Assembly (NCBI RefSeq): GCF_039555335.1
Contig: NC_092635.1
Span: forward strand, 50,054,052-50,118,051
Length of the DNA stretch: 64,000 nucleotides
Direction of reading: 5' to 3'
From: Amphiura filiformis
Lineage: Eukaryota; Echinodermata; Ophiuroidea; Amphilepidida; Amphiuridae
The notes under the pieces were generated by a model that worked only from the letters and a program-made list of their open reading frames with translations, was not told the origin of the DNA and did no database searches. A program made the position numbers and the translations under genes. Below, piece after piece: positions 12,481 to 22,758 of the stretch; position 1 is the first letter of the stretch; every line of letters starts with the position of its first letter.

Positions 12481-12726
12481 CAAATGTAGAGGATTGTGTG
12501 AAAATGTCTCATAAATTGCAGTTATAAATAGCTTTTATGACTTGGCAGATTTATACATAGAATATTACATCATCTCTATTTTTAGCATCATGATTATGCC
12601 TCACAATATTCTTAATATTTCAAAATTTGTTATAAGACGACAATTACCAATCCATCACAGCATGAAGCTACACAAAAACTTTATTCTGATGATAACACAG
12701 AAATTGCCATGTACGTATATTATATA

Positions 12727-13378
12727 AACGCATCCCAAAAAGAGAAGTATCCAGTTTGATTTTGGTCCATAAGTCAAAGATGTTGTCTTAAATCAAGACC
12801 TACTAAAAGTATGTTACAGATGAATTTATTCCGCACAGTTTGATACCTCATTTGTCCAAATCGATGCAGAATTATTGACACAGTGATCTTTTAAATGTAG
12901 TCACTTCAATTTTTTAAGTTGCAGTAATTCCTATTGATGTTGATTTCCTGCTTCTCAAGATTATTCACAAAGGTACACAACAACAGAGACGGTCTAAGGC
13001 TGTTTGACTCCACTTCATGTGTTTTATTCAATACAAATACTCTTTTACTCCTTCCTCAATGTTTTCCCGTTCACTCTTCACAGTCCATATCTGGTATGTC
13101 CTCCTGCTGCATCAATGATTGCCAGACATCTGCGGCCCATGCTCTCAGCGAGACTTCTGATGCGCCCTGGCCTTGAATTTACTGCAACTTTTGAAATTGA
13201 GGTGATTGCATTCAAAAGGCCATTGTGTCATCAATTCTGCATCGATTTGGACAAATGGGGTATCAAACTCTGTGGAATAAATTGATCTGTGACATACTTT
13301 TGGTAGGTCTTGATTTAAGACCACATCTTTGACTTATGGACCAAAATCAAACTGGATACTTTCTTTTTGGGATGCGTT
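12727..13378. mobile_element. Tc1/mariner-like element with long inverted repeats
   Basis: Left end AACGCATCCCAAAAAGA and right end TCTTTTTGGGATGCGTT, flanked by TA on both sides, begin inverted repeats of about 160 bp. The interior carries the end of a transposase frame on the minus strand. TA target and DDE-type tail both point to the Tc1/mariner group. About 652 bp, so it is deleted and non-autonomous. Confidence 0.75.
13078..13200 (-). pseudogene. C-terminal remnant of a Tc1-type (DDE) transposase
   Basis: Minus strand reads SRPGRIRSLAESMGRRCLAI then IDAAGGHTRYGL and a TGA at 13,078-13,080. The SM.RR..A.I.A.GGHTRY pattern is the typical end of Tc1-like transposases. The catalytic core is absent, so it cannot be active. 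Confidence 0.7.
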
Positions 13379-13739
13379 TACTTGAATAACAAGCCAATAA
13401 TATAAAAATAGTTTTATTTATTTCAATAAAATAATCTCAGCAGACTAGCTGGCTAGTTTTAAAAATTTTGTTTACTAGTGTACGCCTTTCATTCAATACA
13501 TGCTTTTCTTTTATGACGATGCTTTGAAGAATTTTACCTTTGATAGAATTTAGGTTAGCGCTTTGGACTCAAACCAGACTCTATACAGGGTAATAAAATG
13601 GTTGCATAATTTCATTAAATTTACCCCATTCACCAGCTGCTTGATAGAGTTTATACATTCCATTACACAAGGACTTACTGTATTTTGCAAAACAAATAAA
13701 ATCTTGATAAACAATTCGCAATTAATTTTTGTGGAAATT

Positions 13740-14420
13740 TCAATAAAGCTGCCCTTTGGGGTTATACGTTTATATTTCAAGGAGAACTTGCACACAAAAG
13801 AGAATGTGATGCCTCCTTCCCTTCTCCAGTTATGAAACCGTTTCGCAAAAAAAGAAAGAAAAAGGAATTTAGTCAAGCAGATTTGGATCTAAAATGCACA
13901 CCTTTTGGTAGAAGCACAAAAATGTCAGAAAGAGATTTATTGCAGCTTCAAGAAAGTTGAACTTTGGAGGTTAGGCTATGTTTATTTTCAAGGAGAAATC
14001 ACATACACAAAAGAAGAACGTCCTACCTCCTTCCTTTCTCCAGTTATAAATCCGTTTTGCAAAATACAAAAAAAAATAGATTTATTACGCCTGTATTACG
14101 GCTCCAATAAAGCTGTCCTTTAGAGGTTATAAGTTTATTTTTTCACAGAGAACTTGCACACAAAAGAACATCATACCACTTTTCCTTCTCCAGTTATTAA
14201 TCCGTTTTGCAAAATACCAAAACGTAAAAAACAGATTTCATTGAAGCTATAATATAGGTGTAATAAATCAGTTTTGCATTTTGGCATTTTGCAAAATGGA
14301 TTTATAACATTCTTATTTTGTGTGTGAGTTCTCCTTGAAAAATAAACATATTTCCTCCAAAGGGCAGCTTTATTGGAGCTGTAATAGATCTGTTTCTGAA
14401 ATGTGCGTGCTTCTACCAAA
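13740..14420. repeat. Three direct repeats followed by an inverted copy
   Basis: Blocks at about 13,740-13,850, 13,950-14,070 and 14,105-14,220 share ctttgg-ggttat, ttcaaggagaa, cacacaaaag, ccttctccagttat and atccgttttgcaaaa. A fourth copy in opposite orientation lies at about 14,285-14,417. Non-coding foldback cluster. Confidence 0.65.
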
Positions 14421-14952
14421 ACTTGTGCATTTCAGATCAAACAAAATCTGTCGGTTAATCGGTAACCTATGCATAAAAATAATCGGTAGCCAATCAATTT
14501 TTATGTTTACTGCAAAGCCTGATTCTTCCAAATAAAGCAAAAGACCCTCTTCATAATGAATAATTTTATGACATTTTGAAATATTTATCTAGCAATTGGG
14601 CCATAAAAAAGTTTTGTCACATGTCCCTCGAGCGATTACAAATCCAATGTGGTATGCATTTTTTTGTTTTTTATTTCATCAATAAATCAGGTTTTCAGGG
14701 GGTATCTTGAAAAATCACCGTTTTTGGCCCATTATGTTTTGCCATTGGCAATTTGTCTTCATATTTTGAAAATAAAAATAAAAATTGCGAAATAAAATTT
14801 TATATTTGAACGTTTTTACCATCAGAAATCCAATGCACGCAGGGGAGCATGAGACAAACCTATTTTTTTGCCTTAGGATTGTATATTGAAATTTTTGATG
14901 TGACAGTCTTGCCCAGAACCACTGTAAAGTGACAGGTACCAATCATTTTGAT

Positions 14953-15260
14953 ATAGACGAATCCAATTTCACACATTCCTACTCCTCAATGGCAGCCATA
15001 GCCGCGACGGGGACCCAGCTATCTCACCTAAAATGTGAAATGATGCAGCCTTGAAGGGTATTTTAAACTGCATTCTATCACCCGTGTTATACATAGACAA
15101 AAGAATGATGACAGTTTACAACACAAAAGAATCTAACATCGAATTTTAAGCGGGTTTAATCCACCCAATTGGGCACTCACAACACCTGTTTGGTGCATGC
15201 GGGGAACCAAATATGGCCGACCAAATCCTGACCATGACTTGGCTCGTTGGATTCGTCTAT
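14953..15260. repeat. Inverted-repeat element, ends TAGACGAATCCAA
   Basis: tagacgaatccaa at the left and ttggattcgtcta at the right, each next to TA. About 308 bp with no coding sequence; resembles a TA-target miniature element. Confidence 0.55.
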
Positions 15261-15409
15261 AGGCTGTATAATATATGCATTATACTTTATGAGTTGTACA
15301 AATCTGAGTTTGTGGCTACTTTCATTGCAAATTAAGAATAAAAAAACAGGGTTTGAACCCTGGCTGTGCCTAGTACGCTCTTGTGGAAAAAATTAGTTAG
15401 CTTGAAATT

Positions 15410-15680
15410 GTCACAACATTTTAAGAAGCAAATACTTTAAAACTAAAATAGTCCATACACCTTTTAAAAAACAAGGACATGTTGATACAATTGTACTCAC
15501 TTCTTGGATTCCCAGAATTTGGCAAATTCTTTGGGATATAACTGCACTTACAAGCCGTCTAGGGGGCACTCTTAATTCATCATCCAATTTACAATGTCAC
15601 AACATCTTAAGAAGCAAATATTCATTTTAAGAAGCAAATAGTGCATAAGCCTTTTAAAAAATCAAACAAATGTTGATACT
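15410..15680 (-). repeat. Duplicated exon end and flanking intron
   Basis: About 120 bp ending with an exon-like piece at 15,501-15,534 (minus strand KEFAKFWES-type codons and donor AA|GTGAGTAC) matches the DNA before and into the real exon at 15,975. Upstream of this piece the frame meets a stop, so it is not a usable duplicate exon by itself. Confidence 0.7.
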
Positions 15681-15683
15681 ATT

Positions 15684-15963
15684 GGGCTATTCCAGTTTAA
15701 ATCCACACTACCCACTGTGGAAGATTTTGGAAATATCTTCCACAGGGGGAGTATGTTTTTCAAATATAATTGGTCAGAGTTTATCATTTTGAAACCTATA
15801 CTCCCCCTGTATTATGGTGTTACCTATATCTTCCACAACTGGAGTAAGTATTTCAAATGGAAGTTACCCAATTGTGTATTATATTCAAAATTGATACTCC
15901 CTCTGTGGAAGACTTTAGCTGAATCTTCCACAGGGGTAGTGTGGATTTTAAATGGAATAGCCC
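15684..15963. repeat. GGGCTATTCC miniature element with 3-bp target duplication
   Basis: Ends GGGCTATTCC and GGAATAGCCC, flanked by ATT on both sides. The neighbouring duplicate at about 15,485-15,495 (gatacaattgtactcac) shows the same site without the element, so the borders are exact. Internal ctgtggaaga and cttccacag words form further hairpins. No coding capacity; a 3-bp duplication would suit the Harbinger group. Confidence 0.8.
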
Positions 15964-15974
15964 ATTGTACTCAC

Positions 15975-16043
15975 CTCTTGAATTCCCAGAATTTAGCAAA
16001 TTCTTTGGTTTTAACATTAACAGCATAAAACCATACATCCGTC
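15975..16043 (-). CDS. Cadherin-23-like gene, third membrane-adjacent-domain exon
   Basis: Minus strand CTCAG|exon|GTGAGT, 69 bp. It encodes TDVWFYAVNVKTKEFAKFWE, resembling the beta strand plus helix of the CDH23 membrane-adjacent domain (pattern hydrophobic-xx-VN-x-T). In phase with 18,321 (TG+G) and 6,965 (AG+T). Confidence 0.8.
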
Positions 16044-16275
16044 CTGAGAACATAAAACAAACAATGATTTATATTTATTAAAATGCACTTTATGCTTTAT
16101 TTAGATATTTTACAAACCGGAAAGCTTTTTTTTACTTCAGTACTTCAGTAAAATCAAGATTGGAAAGAGACCACAAGTCAAGACATATCTAGTAATATTT
16201 TGTCAAACTCTATGCATCTCCTATAGGTTTTTGAATAATGTAGTATCATTTAATAATGAAGTATTGACTACAGTT

Positions 16276-16525
16276 TGATCAGCTCGTAATCGGCGGGAAT
16301 TGTTAGGCTTTTATCACTACGCCGAAAAGTAGACCCACATTAAAAGTGTCATAGTTGACCCGAATGGTCTCTATTGTGCTTGTTAAAGAAAAATAAACAA
16401 CATATCAGATGTGAATGGATAATTTGACATGCTCCTGGCAAGATGTCACAAGAAAATCCTCAAAATAAAATATATAGATATTAATCCGCGATGCTATAAG
16501 GCCCGCCGATTACGAGCTGATCAAA
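16276..16525. repeat. Inverted-repeat element, ends TTTGATCAGCTCGTAATCGG
   Basis: tttgatcagctcgtaatcgg at the left and ccgattacgagctgatcaaa at the right, with cggg/cccg continuing inward. 250 bp, non-coding. Confidence 0.75.
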
Positions 16526-16554
16526 GTATAAAAGTATATAAAAGAAAGATAATA

Positions 16555-16801
16555 TGTGACACGATCTGGTCCATGGGGCCAAAGGAGACATTTTGAAAAT
16601 TTAGTGATATAATCATTACTTTCTTCAAACATTAGGCTATCATTTACTGAAAACACCAAAGGTCTAGCATACTTGGTTCTAAAGTTATGAAGCTTTGTGA
16701 TGTCTATTTTCTTCTGTATTTTATTGTTTTTTTAGTCCATATTTTTGCCTTTAACTCAATTTCAAATTTGAAGCCTTTGGCCCCCATCAGATTGTGTCAC
16801 A
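16555..16801. repeat. TA-flanked TGTGACA miniature element
   Basis: Left TGTGACACGATCTGGTCC and right ggcccccatcagattgtgtcaca are inverted repeats with TA outside each end. A partial copy of its right half is at 23,880-24,019. Confidence 0.75.
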
Positions 16802-17103
16802 TATATCTTTCTAAGACTAGTGGCACATAAGAACAAAGTTTTTCACCATAGATAGAGGTACTGGAGCAGATTGAGGGGGCACATGACAGGATATTTTTTG
16901 TATTTTTTTCTATTGCATTTGTCAAATCGCAAATCTGAGTAGAGGCATATGTCGCCCGGTGCCTCTATATATCGAGAATTTTGAAATACTCGATATATAC
17001 GATCGTTATTGGATCGCATACAGCTGTTGGCAGCTGTGTTCATTCAAATGAAATTTTACAATAATAGCTACCCTCTTTAAAGATGTCTTACATATAAGGC
17101 TTG

Positions 17104-17470
17104 TTAAGGGATCTGGAATGAGCGTTTCGATTTTTTCTCCAAAAAGACCTAATTTTTTTTGGTGTTTTGGGAAAAAAATCCATATTTTCAATCTGAAAGG
17201 TCAAAATTTTCAATTGATCGTCGGCTTTTCATCCCACCTACATACACTTTAAGTATAAATCATCAGATTTATAAAGTTTACTTCAAGTACTGTTAAATAT
17301 CAATTTTTAATCATTTGCCATAAAATGTGTATTACATTGCAATTTCAAAAAATCAAAATTATTTGATATCAGAAGGACATTCTTCGTATTCAGAATGCAA
17401 TTCGATATGTCTGATGTGCTCTAATGTCCCACAATAAATACTGTCCAAACGTTCATACCCCACCCCTTAA
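17104..17470. repeat. TTAA-type foldback element, internally deleted
   Basis: Starts ttaagggatctggaatgagc and ends caccccttaa. The interior matches the right arm of the full copy at 39,203-39,860 but most of the left arm is lost. TTAA at both ends suggests a piggyBac-like target. Confidence 0.7.
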
Positions 17471-17833
17471 AGGGGGGTAACCCTATTGGTTTTGGATATG
17501 GATTGTCTTTAAAATTACATAATAATATCAAATATCGCCCCTTTATGCTGCTTTGTGAAAAAAGCGAGAGCATTTTCAGCGTAAATGTGAATAAATAGCC
17601 AAATTTGCAATCCAATACCTTGGTATCGTGAATTGCATTCTGGGCAGGCAAGCAACAACAACAATTGGCGTTCAGATGTAATGACGTACAATGCCCGCCC
17701 GTATTGAACGGAAAATATTTGGGGTTTTTTTCGTACTGTTTCAGAAAAAAAGGAAACAAAATATATTTCCCCTTGCAATATGTACATTTCAAATGAATAT
17801 AAAAAGTTTGGGTTAAAAATGGAGAGAAAAAAA

Positions 17834-17911
17834 CCTTCCGGTACCGGGTTTCGAACCGGGTACCTCTCGGGTAAGTACAAACGCGCTAATCAATTGAGCT
17901 AAATCGCCCAC
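17834..17911 (-). repeat. tRNA-like sequence (probable tRNA-derived repeat)
   Basis: Minus strand has TTTAGCTCAATTGATTAGCG (A-box and D arm) and ACCCGGTTCGAAACCCGG (B-box and T arm). A loop TTGTACT could present GTA. The two ends (GGGCGAT and CCGGAAGG) do not pair as an acceptor stem, so a working tRNA is doubtful. Confidence 0.5.
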
Positions 17912-18320
17912 TTCGTGAAGCATGGAAGTTTTATAATTAAATACGGCGTACAGTCTCCTCAGCAGTTAGTGTGGTTCGCTTTTTTTCACAGAATGTGTAT
18001 GACGCGAAACCAAAGTAGCTGTTGAGGAGACTGATGATCGTTCATAATTCCCTGCCCCAGAATTCCGGAGTAATTTTTAGTATTTACAAACTGGTAGCCT
18101 GTACAAACCGCTGTGTTTCATGATTTCTCCGGAAATACATCGACTTGGAGCGTCAAATTTCAGGATAGTAATGAGAAAAATAGTATCTATTATGTAATAC
18201 CAAAACCTCATCATCAATGAAAAAAATCGGGGGGATGATGCTGTCGATCGGGTTACGGACCTTTAAGCCGAGAGTGAAAAATTGAGTTCCTTGGAAACTC
18301 TGGATATAACCTTAACTTAC

Positions 18321-18422
18321 CACCTTGGTTGAATAAGTGATGAGTCTTGTGTTTCTCTCAATAAATATGCTCTCACATCTTCAACAAACAGCACATACTC
18401 GGGTATAATATCAGCAAGACAT
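18321..18422 (-). CDS. Cadherin-23-like gene, second membrane-adjacent-domain exon
   Basis: Minus strand CAG|exon|GTAAGTTAAG, 102 bp. Encodes CLADIIPEYVLFVEDVRAYL then LRETQDSSLIQPR and part of a Trp codon. In phase on both sides (AG+A, TG+G). Likely the helix that packs in the membrane-adjacent fold. Confidence 0.8.
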
Positions 18423-18811
18423 CTGAAAATGACAAAATTAAAATTCAATATTACTATGAATATATAGCAGAGGAAGGACGCACAAGGATCATGATATTAA
18501 GTACAATTTTTAAAAAGCTAAAAAAGGGTCAATTTTTTTTATAGTATTATAGGTTGAATATTGTATTATTTGTTGAAAATGAAGTTGGTCAAAATAATGC
18601 ATGTGTGTTGCGATATTGCGGAGCTTGTGCCTTTGACGCATCAACATCTCAGTGCAAGTGCATTATCTTGTCAAAATGGTAGCAAAGTCTGTAGTCTGAT
18701 CATTAATGACTTTATATTATAAAAAGAAAATGGAGCACTATTAAAGTTGAAATTTTCTCAATTACTTTTTTGCACTTTGCCAATTTTGAACTGTTTCACC
18801 TTATGTGTACA

Positions 18812-19380
18812 TCATATCAAAAGGATCCATTTGTCGGCTACTATATACATGCGTCTCTTTTTACATAATACCAGTAGCTAGGTATTATTAGTGGGGAGCA
18901 TAATTGGAAGGTTGCAGGGTTCGAGCCCCGGCGACGCCATCAGGTTGTGCCCTTGAATAAGGTACTTTATCTCGATTTCTCCTCCCCACTCAGTTGTATA
19001 AATGGGTTCCGGCATTCTTTAACGCTGGGAAGGAACTAGCTGTGGAGGAGGTGTAGCGATACCCCTACAGCAACATTACATGGAAGAGTCTAGCCCAATC
19101 GCCAATGAAAGAGAGACGGGCACTCCGTTCACTGTTTATATACAGGTTTGCCTCCTTTACCTTACCTTAGCTAGGTATTTACCAGACTCATCTCAAGTGG
19201 AAGTCACTTCAAGTTCAAATCATCCCCAAGTCACATGGTTAGGATACAGAGAACATTCCTAAACCATGTGACATGGGGATGACCTCCGCTTGAGATAAGT
19301 CTGGTATTTTATTCCTAGCTATTATGAAAAAAGAGATGCATGTAGCAGCCAGCAAGTGCATTCTTTTGATTTGGATGTAC
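18812..19380. repeat. Foldback element interrupted by a SINE
   Basis: Left arm 18,812-18,886 (atcaaaaggatcc, atacatgcgtctctttt, ctaggtatta) pairs with right arm 19,301-19,380 (ggtattttattcctagct, aaaagagatgcatgtagcag). An inner pair, 19,181-19,230 against 19,262-19,302, contains accatgtgacatggggatga. One arm was split by the SINE at 18,887-19,167. Confidence 0.7.
18887..19167 (+). mobile_element. tRNA-derived SINE with 12-bp target duplication
   Basis: The 281-bp insert is flanked by tagctaggtatt at 18,875-18,886 and 19,168-19,179. It has a B-box (GGTTCGAGCCCC), a central part with cttgaataaggtacttta and gtataaatgggttccggc, and a 3' tail of cctttacctta. This layout is typical of tRNA-derived SINEs moved by a LINE. 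Confidence 0.8.
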
Positions 19381-19594
19381 ACATATTTTTAAATTTGCAA
19401 TACTAAGTTTCTTACATTATACAATACACAAAAGAAATATATTTGAATTTTAAAATAGTGGCAAAGTCTGCAGTCTCACAAAGTATAAAACTCAAAAAGT
19501 ATAAATATATTTGTGCATTGAATCATTTTTTTAACGGTAGCTGCGTAGAGCATAAAATTAAATGCAGTGCAAAAAGTTCTAGCTTTACAGTATA

Positions 19595-19846
19595 TGTGAC
19601 ATGATCAAGGGAAATGAGTCGGATGTCGCTAATATTGTTTATGAGATATTGGGAAAACAGTGTTCAAATTCTTTTGTTTATATTGTTTTTAGCCATTGAT
19701 AAATTGCTCATAACTTGGTAAATAGATGTCCGATTTTGATGGGGTTTGCATCAAAATGTAGCATTTGTGAACTGTCAGAAAATGATGTAAAAAACTTCTA
19801 ATTGAAAATTGCCAACATGTGACTCATTCCCCTTGATCATGTCACA
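19595..19846. repeat. TA-flanked TGTGACATGATCAAGG miniature element
   Basis: Left tgtgacatgatcaaggg and right ccttgatcatgtcaca are inverted repeats; TA duplicated outside. 252 bp, non-coding. Related by its end sequence to the elements at 16,555 and 22,759. It ends 51 bp before the exon at 19,898. Confidence 0.8.
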
Positions 19847-19897
19847 TATAAACAGATTGAAAAACTAACACAGAAACTACGGAATTTGACAATGTAC

Positions 19898-19986
19898 CTT
19901 ACAATTCCTGCTACCACCATTTTCACTTGGTCTGGTGGTTCATCCAGAGATATTATAATGTGCTCATAAACTAATAGGACCTTAAT
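19898..19986 (-). CDS. Cadherin-23-like gene, first membrane-adjacent-domain exon
   Basis: Minus strand CAG|exon|GTACAT, 89 bp. Encodes IKVLLVYEHIIISLDEPPDQ then VKMVVAGIVR. The pattern strand, then L-D-E-P-P-D-Q-V, then helix matches the start of the CDH23 membrane-adjacent domain. An earlier GT in the sequence (ATT|GTAAGG) breaks the frame with the next exon, which decides for the GTACAT donor. Confidence 0.8.
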
Positions 19987-20029
19987 CTGAAACAAATAAA
20001 AAACATACAAATAGGTGTAATAGTCTAAG

Positions 20030-20110
20030 ATTGGAATATTCCAGTTGAAATCCATACATTACCCCTATAGGATTACCCGAATGAGCAACTCCATTTGAAT
20101 CCATACTTTT
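20030..20110. repeat. Fragment of GGGCTATTCC-type element
   Basis: ggaatattccagttgaaatcc and ttacccgaatgagcaactcc match the family of 15,684-15,963 and 6,285-6,466. Confidence 0.4.
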
Positions 20111-20389
20111 TGCACTTTGATCAAAGCTCACAGAAAAATGTGACAACTCTCATTCTTTCTCCCTCACATCACATCAACATCGGATAAATAAACAGCCCCT
20201 TGAAGTTTTACTGAAGTCCATTCATAACTTAAAATTAAAAATGGATGAAAAAAACCTCACATTTTATCATCTAAACCAGAGCCATTTGACCACAAGGTTT
20301 TTTATGACATCTGTGCATCCATAAGTTGTGCCACGCATGTAGGTAAGCGTTGCATAGACGTAGTGATCTGTGCATTAAAAAATTGTGTG

Positions 20390-20800
20390 ATTACGCAATT
20401 GTTGGGGGTGTGTACACCGCTGGTTCATCAAAAATTTTCTTTCCTTTCAAATTGCGAACAAAAATCCCTAACAAATGCAGCTGGGGTTTACACATCAGGG
20501 TTACATCGTAAATATGGGTTGTATTTTCAGCCTTTTGGCATATCAATGAAGCCTTTTTTTAGGCCAATTTTGGTACATGGATGGGTAATTTTTTCACAAT
20601 TTTCCTTAAAAAATACTTGAATTTTGCCTAACAAGTTTTCAGAATTTGCCAAAATTTTTTGAAAATTTTGTAACAAATTTGACCAAAAATTTTGACTTTT
20701 GGAATAGCAATGGGTCCAAATTTCTTTAAAAAATGGTATACGGATGGGTCCCCTTTCATATTCACAGTGGCACATCCCTAACCAAACCAAACTTGAGTGC
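20390..20800. repeat. Interspersed repeat with ACCCATCC-TATACCA words
   Basis: Minus strand contains ggacccatccgtatacca, acccatccatgtaccaaaat and cattgatatgccaaaaggc. A second copy, plus strand, is at 37,060-37,215. Unclassified, non-coding. Confidence 0.5.
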
Positions 20801-20824
20801 CCCCAGGTAATATAAACCACATAC

Positions 20825-21076
20825 CTTGGCATCAATTTGTGTAGACTGGTCCTCATCTGCTGCTTCATCAGTCACAGTGACATCATAATCACACACAGCT
20901 TGTTCTTCATCAAATTGAGCTTGTGGTCTATCCAGATGTGTGTACAAGGAATCCTTCACCAACAGGTCACCGCTATCATCAATGGAGTACTCTGGACTTC
21001 CATAGCATTCACTTGGCTGGTCAGCTTTAGGGGCAATGGAGAACATCAAGGTACTGTTCAGATCTTCATCACTGGC
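20825..21076 (-). CDS. Cadherin-23-like gene, last EC-repeat exon
   Basis: Minus strand CCAG|exon|GTATGT, 252 bp (84 codons, phase 0 at both ends). Encodes ASDEDLNSTLMFSIAPKADQ, a middle with SIDDSGDLLVKDSLYTHLDR and an end AVCDYDVTVTDEAADEDQST. ASDED matches the calcium-binding DxD region and HLDRPQ stands in for LDRE. Two Cys (SECYG, AVCDY) could pair. Confidence 0.85.
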
Positions 21077-21119
21077 CTGGAATTCAGAAAAAATAAAGAT
21101 CTGAGTCAGTAGGATCACA

Positions 21120-21480
21120 AATAAAACTTGACTACAAACATAAGGGGCTGTGCAATAATTATTCCCGGGGGATGGTAAAATTGGGGGGGGGGGGGCCAAG
21201 CGATTTTTGGCACGCATTCATGGGGCGCATTTTAAACAAATTGCTCTAAAAAATCTCTAAAAAACAGTACGGAAATGCTTTTAATATGCAAATTTTCTTG
21301 CTGCGCTTCGCCATAACATTATATCTAGACCATTTAAGGTTTGCAAATTGGGATCCCAAAAATTTGGCATGTGTAAGGGGGCAAAGATTTTTGGCGGGCC
21401 GAGGGGGGCAAGCAATTTTGGCCAGGCCAAAAGGGGGGGCAAGCGATTTGTGGCGGGCCATTCGAAAAAAACAGTCATAC
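21120..21480. repeat. G-rich interspersed repeat
   Basis: Repeated ggggcaagcgatttttggc / gcgggcc words at 21,190-21,215, 21,390-21,420 and 21,435-21,460. No coding support. Confidence 0.5.
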
Positions 21481-21755
21481 AGCTATTAATAATAATAATG
21501 AGGAAAATACCACAAGATATACATTAGCATCAATCAACTTTGCGGGTAGAACCTTGTTTTTGAGATGACCCGTGAATTATGATTTCTGACACTAGTGCTA
21601 ATTTTAATGTGTACACCAGTCTGTAGGATCACAAATAAAGCTTGACTATAAAAAAAAGCTTGACTATAAACATAACAAGAGTACTAACAGTCATACAGCC
21701 ATTAATAATAATAATGAGAAAAATACCACAAGATATACATTAGCAACAATCAACA
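21475..21755. repeat. Direct duplication of intron sequence
   Basis: cagtcatacagctattaata...taccacaagatatacatt at 21,474-21,528 recurs at 21,688-21,745, and gtaggatcacaaataaa-cttgactac at 21,110-21,132 recurs at 21,622-21,650. Confidence 0.6.
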
Positions 21756-21779
21756 TGTCAAATCATGTGTGGAAGACTA

Positions 21780-22756
21780 TATCTATCCGCTACTATTTCT
21801 ATGTAATATTTATTACCAAGTGCACACAAATGTGAGGGTATGCATGTAGGTTATGTGTAAAGGGATGTCCTACCTGTATATAATGTGAAAACATAAACCT
21901 TGAATATGATATAATGTATGGAAAACACTGGCACCATATAGAGCATTGTCTGCTATTCCTATGTAATTAATATTTATTACGAAGTACATTCAGGAGGGTG
22001 TGTGTGTATGCAGAGGGTGGGTGGTGGGGGTGTGTGTAAAGGGACACCTTCTATGTATATTACCTGTATGTGGATACTGGTACCATACAGAGCATCATCA
22101 GCTAATCCTATGTAATATTTATTAGCAAGTGCACCCAAGTGGGGTGTGTGTTAAGGGATACCCTCTATGTATATAAACATATATGTGGAAAAACACTGAC
22201 ACCATATAGAGCATCTTCAGATATGTAGTATTCATTACCAAGTGGGTGTGTGTGTTAAGGGACACCCACATGTATACCTGTATGTTAAAGACGCTGGTAC
22301 CATACTGGGTATCATCAGCTATTCCTATGTAGTATTTATTACCAAGTGCACCCAAGTGGGGTGTGTGCATGTGTAGTGGTGTGTGTTAAGGGACATCCAC
22401 ATGTATATTACCTGTATGTTAAAGACGCTGGTACCATACTGGGCATCATCAGCTATTCCTATGTAGTATTTATTACCAAGTGCACCCAAGTGGGGTGTGT
22501 GTTACGGGATACCCTCTATGTATATAAACATATATGTGGAAAAACACTGACACCATATAGAGCATCTTCAGATATGTAGTATTCATTACCAAGTGGGTGT
22601 GTGTGTTAAGGGACACCCACATGTATACCTGTATGTTAAAGATGCTGGTACCATACTGGGCATCATCAGCTATTCCTATGTAGTATTTATTACCAAGTGC
22701 ACCCAAGTGGGGTGTGTGCATGTGTAGTGGTGTGTGTTAAGGGACATCCACATGTA
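21780..22756 (-). repeat. Array of partial copies of the exon at 23,003-23,166, with donors
   Basis: The 3' half of that exon and its donor (plus strand ac|ctgtatgtt-aagac-ctggtaccatac) recur near 22,062, 22,277, 22,410 and 22,626, and in decayed form near 21,870. Copies are joined by gtgtgtgttaagggaca spacers. Two stretches (22,122-22,370 and 22,473-22,721) repeat at 351 bp as a higher-order unit. Confidence 0.8.
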
Positions 22757-22758
22757 TA

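Larger units (their letters stand above)
6966..15974 (-). other. 9-kb intron filled with mobile-element remains
   Basis: No coding exon is needed, because the flanking exons join in phase. Beyond the elements listed separately it holds GC-richer repeated sequence at 7,063-7,400, an (AAT)n microsatellite at 10,306-10,330, an (AG)n run at 10,897-10,912, G-rich tracts, and a further AAT-rich repeat end at 11,518-11,600. The rest is AT-rich and unrecognised. Confidence 0.7.
16044..18320 (-). other. Intron with several miniature elements
   Basis: Holds elements at 16,276-16,525, 16,555-16,801 and 17,104-17,470 and a tRNA-like sequence at 17,834-17,911. The GC-richer part at 17,640-17,720 and 17,900-18,300 is unrecognised; 18,200-18,260 resembles the gggggatgatgctgt end of the family at 8,320. 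Confidence 0.6.

Noticed and set aside
17834-17911. Working tRNA gene
   Set aside because: A- and B-boxes are present but the acceptor stem does not pair.
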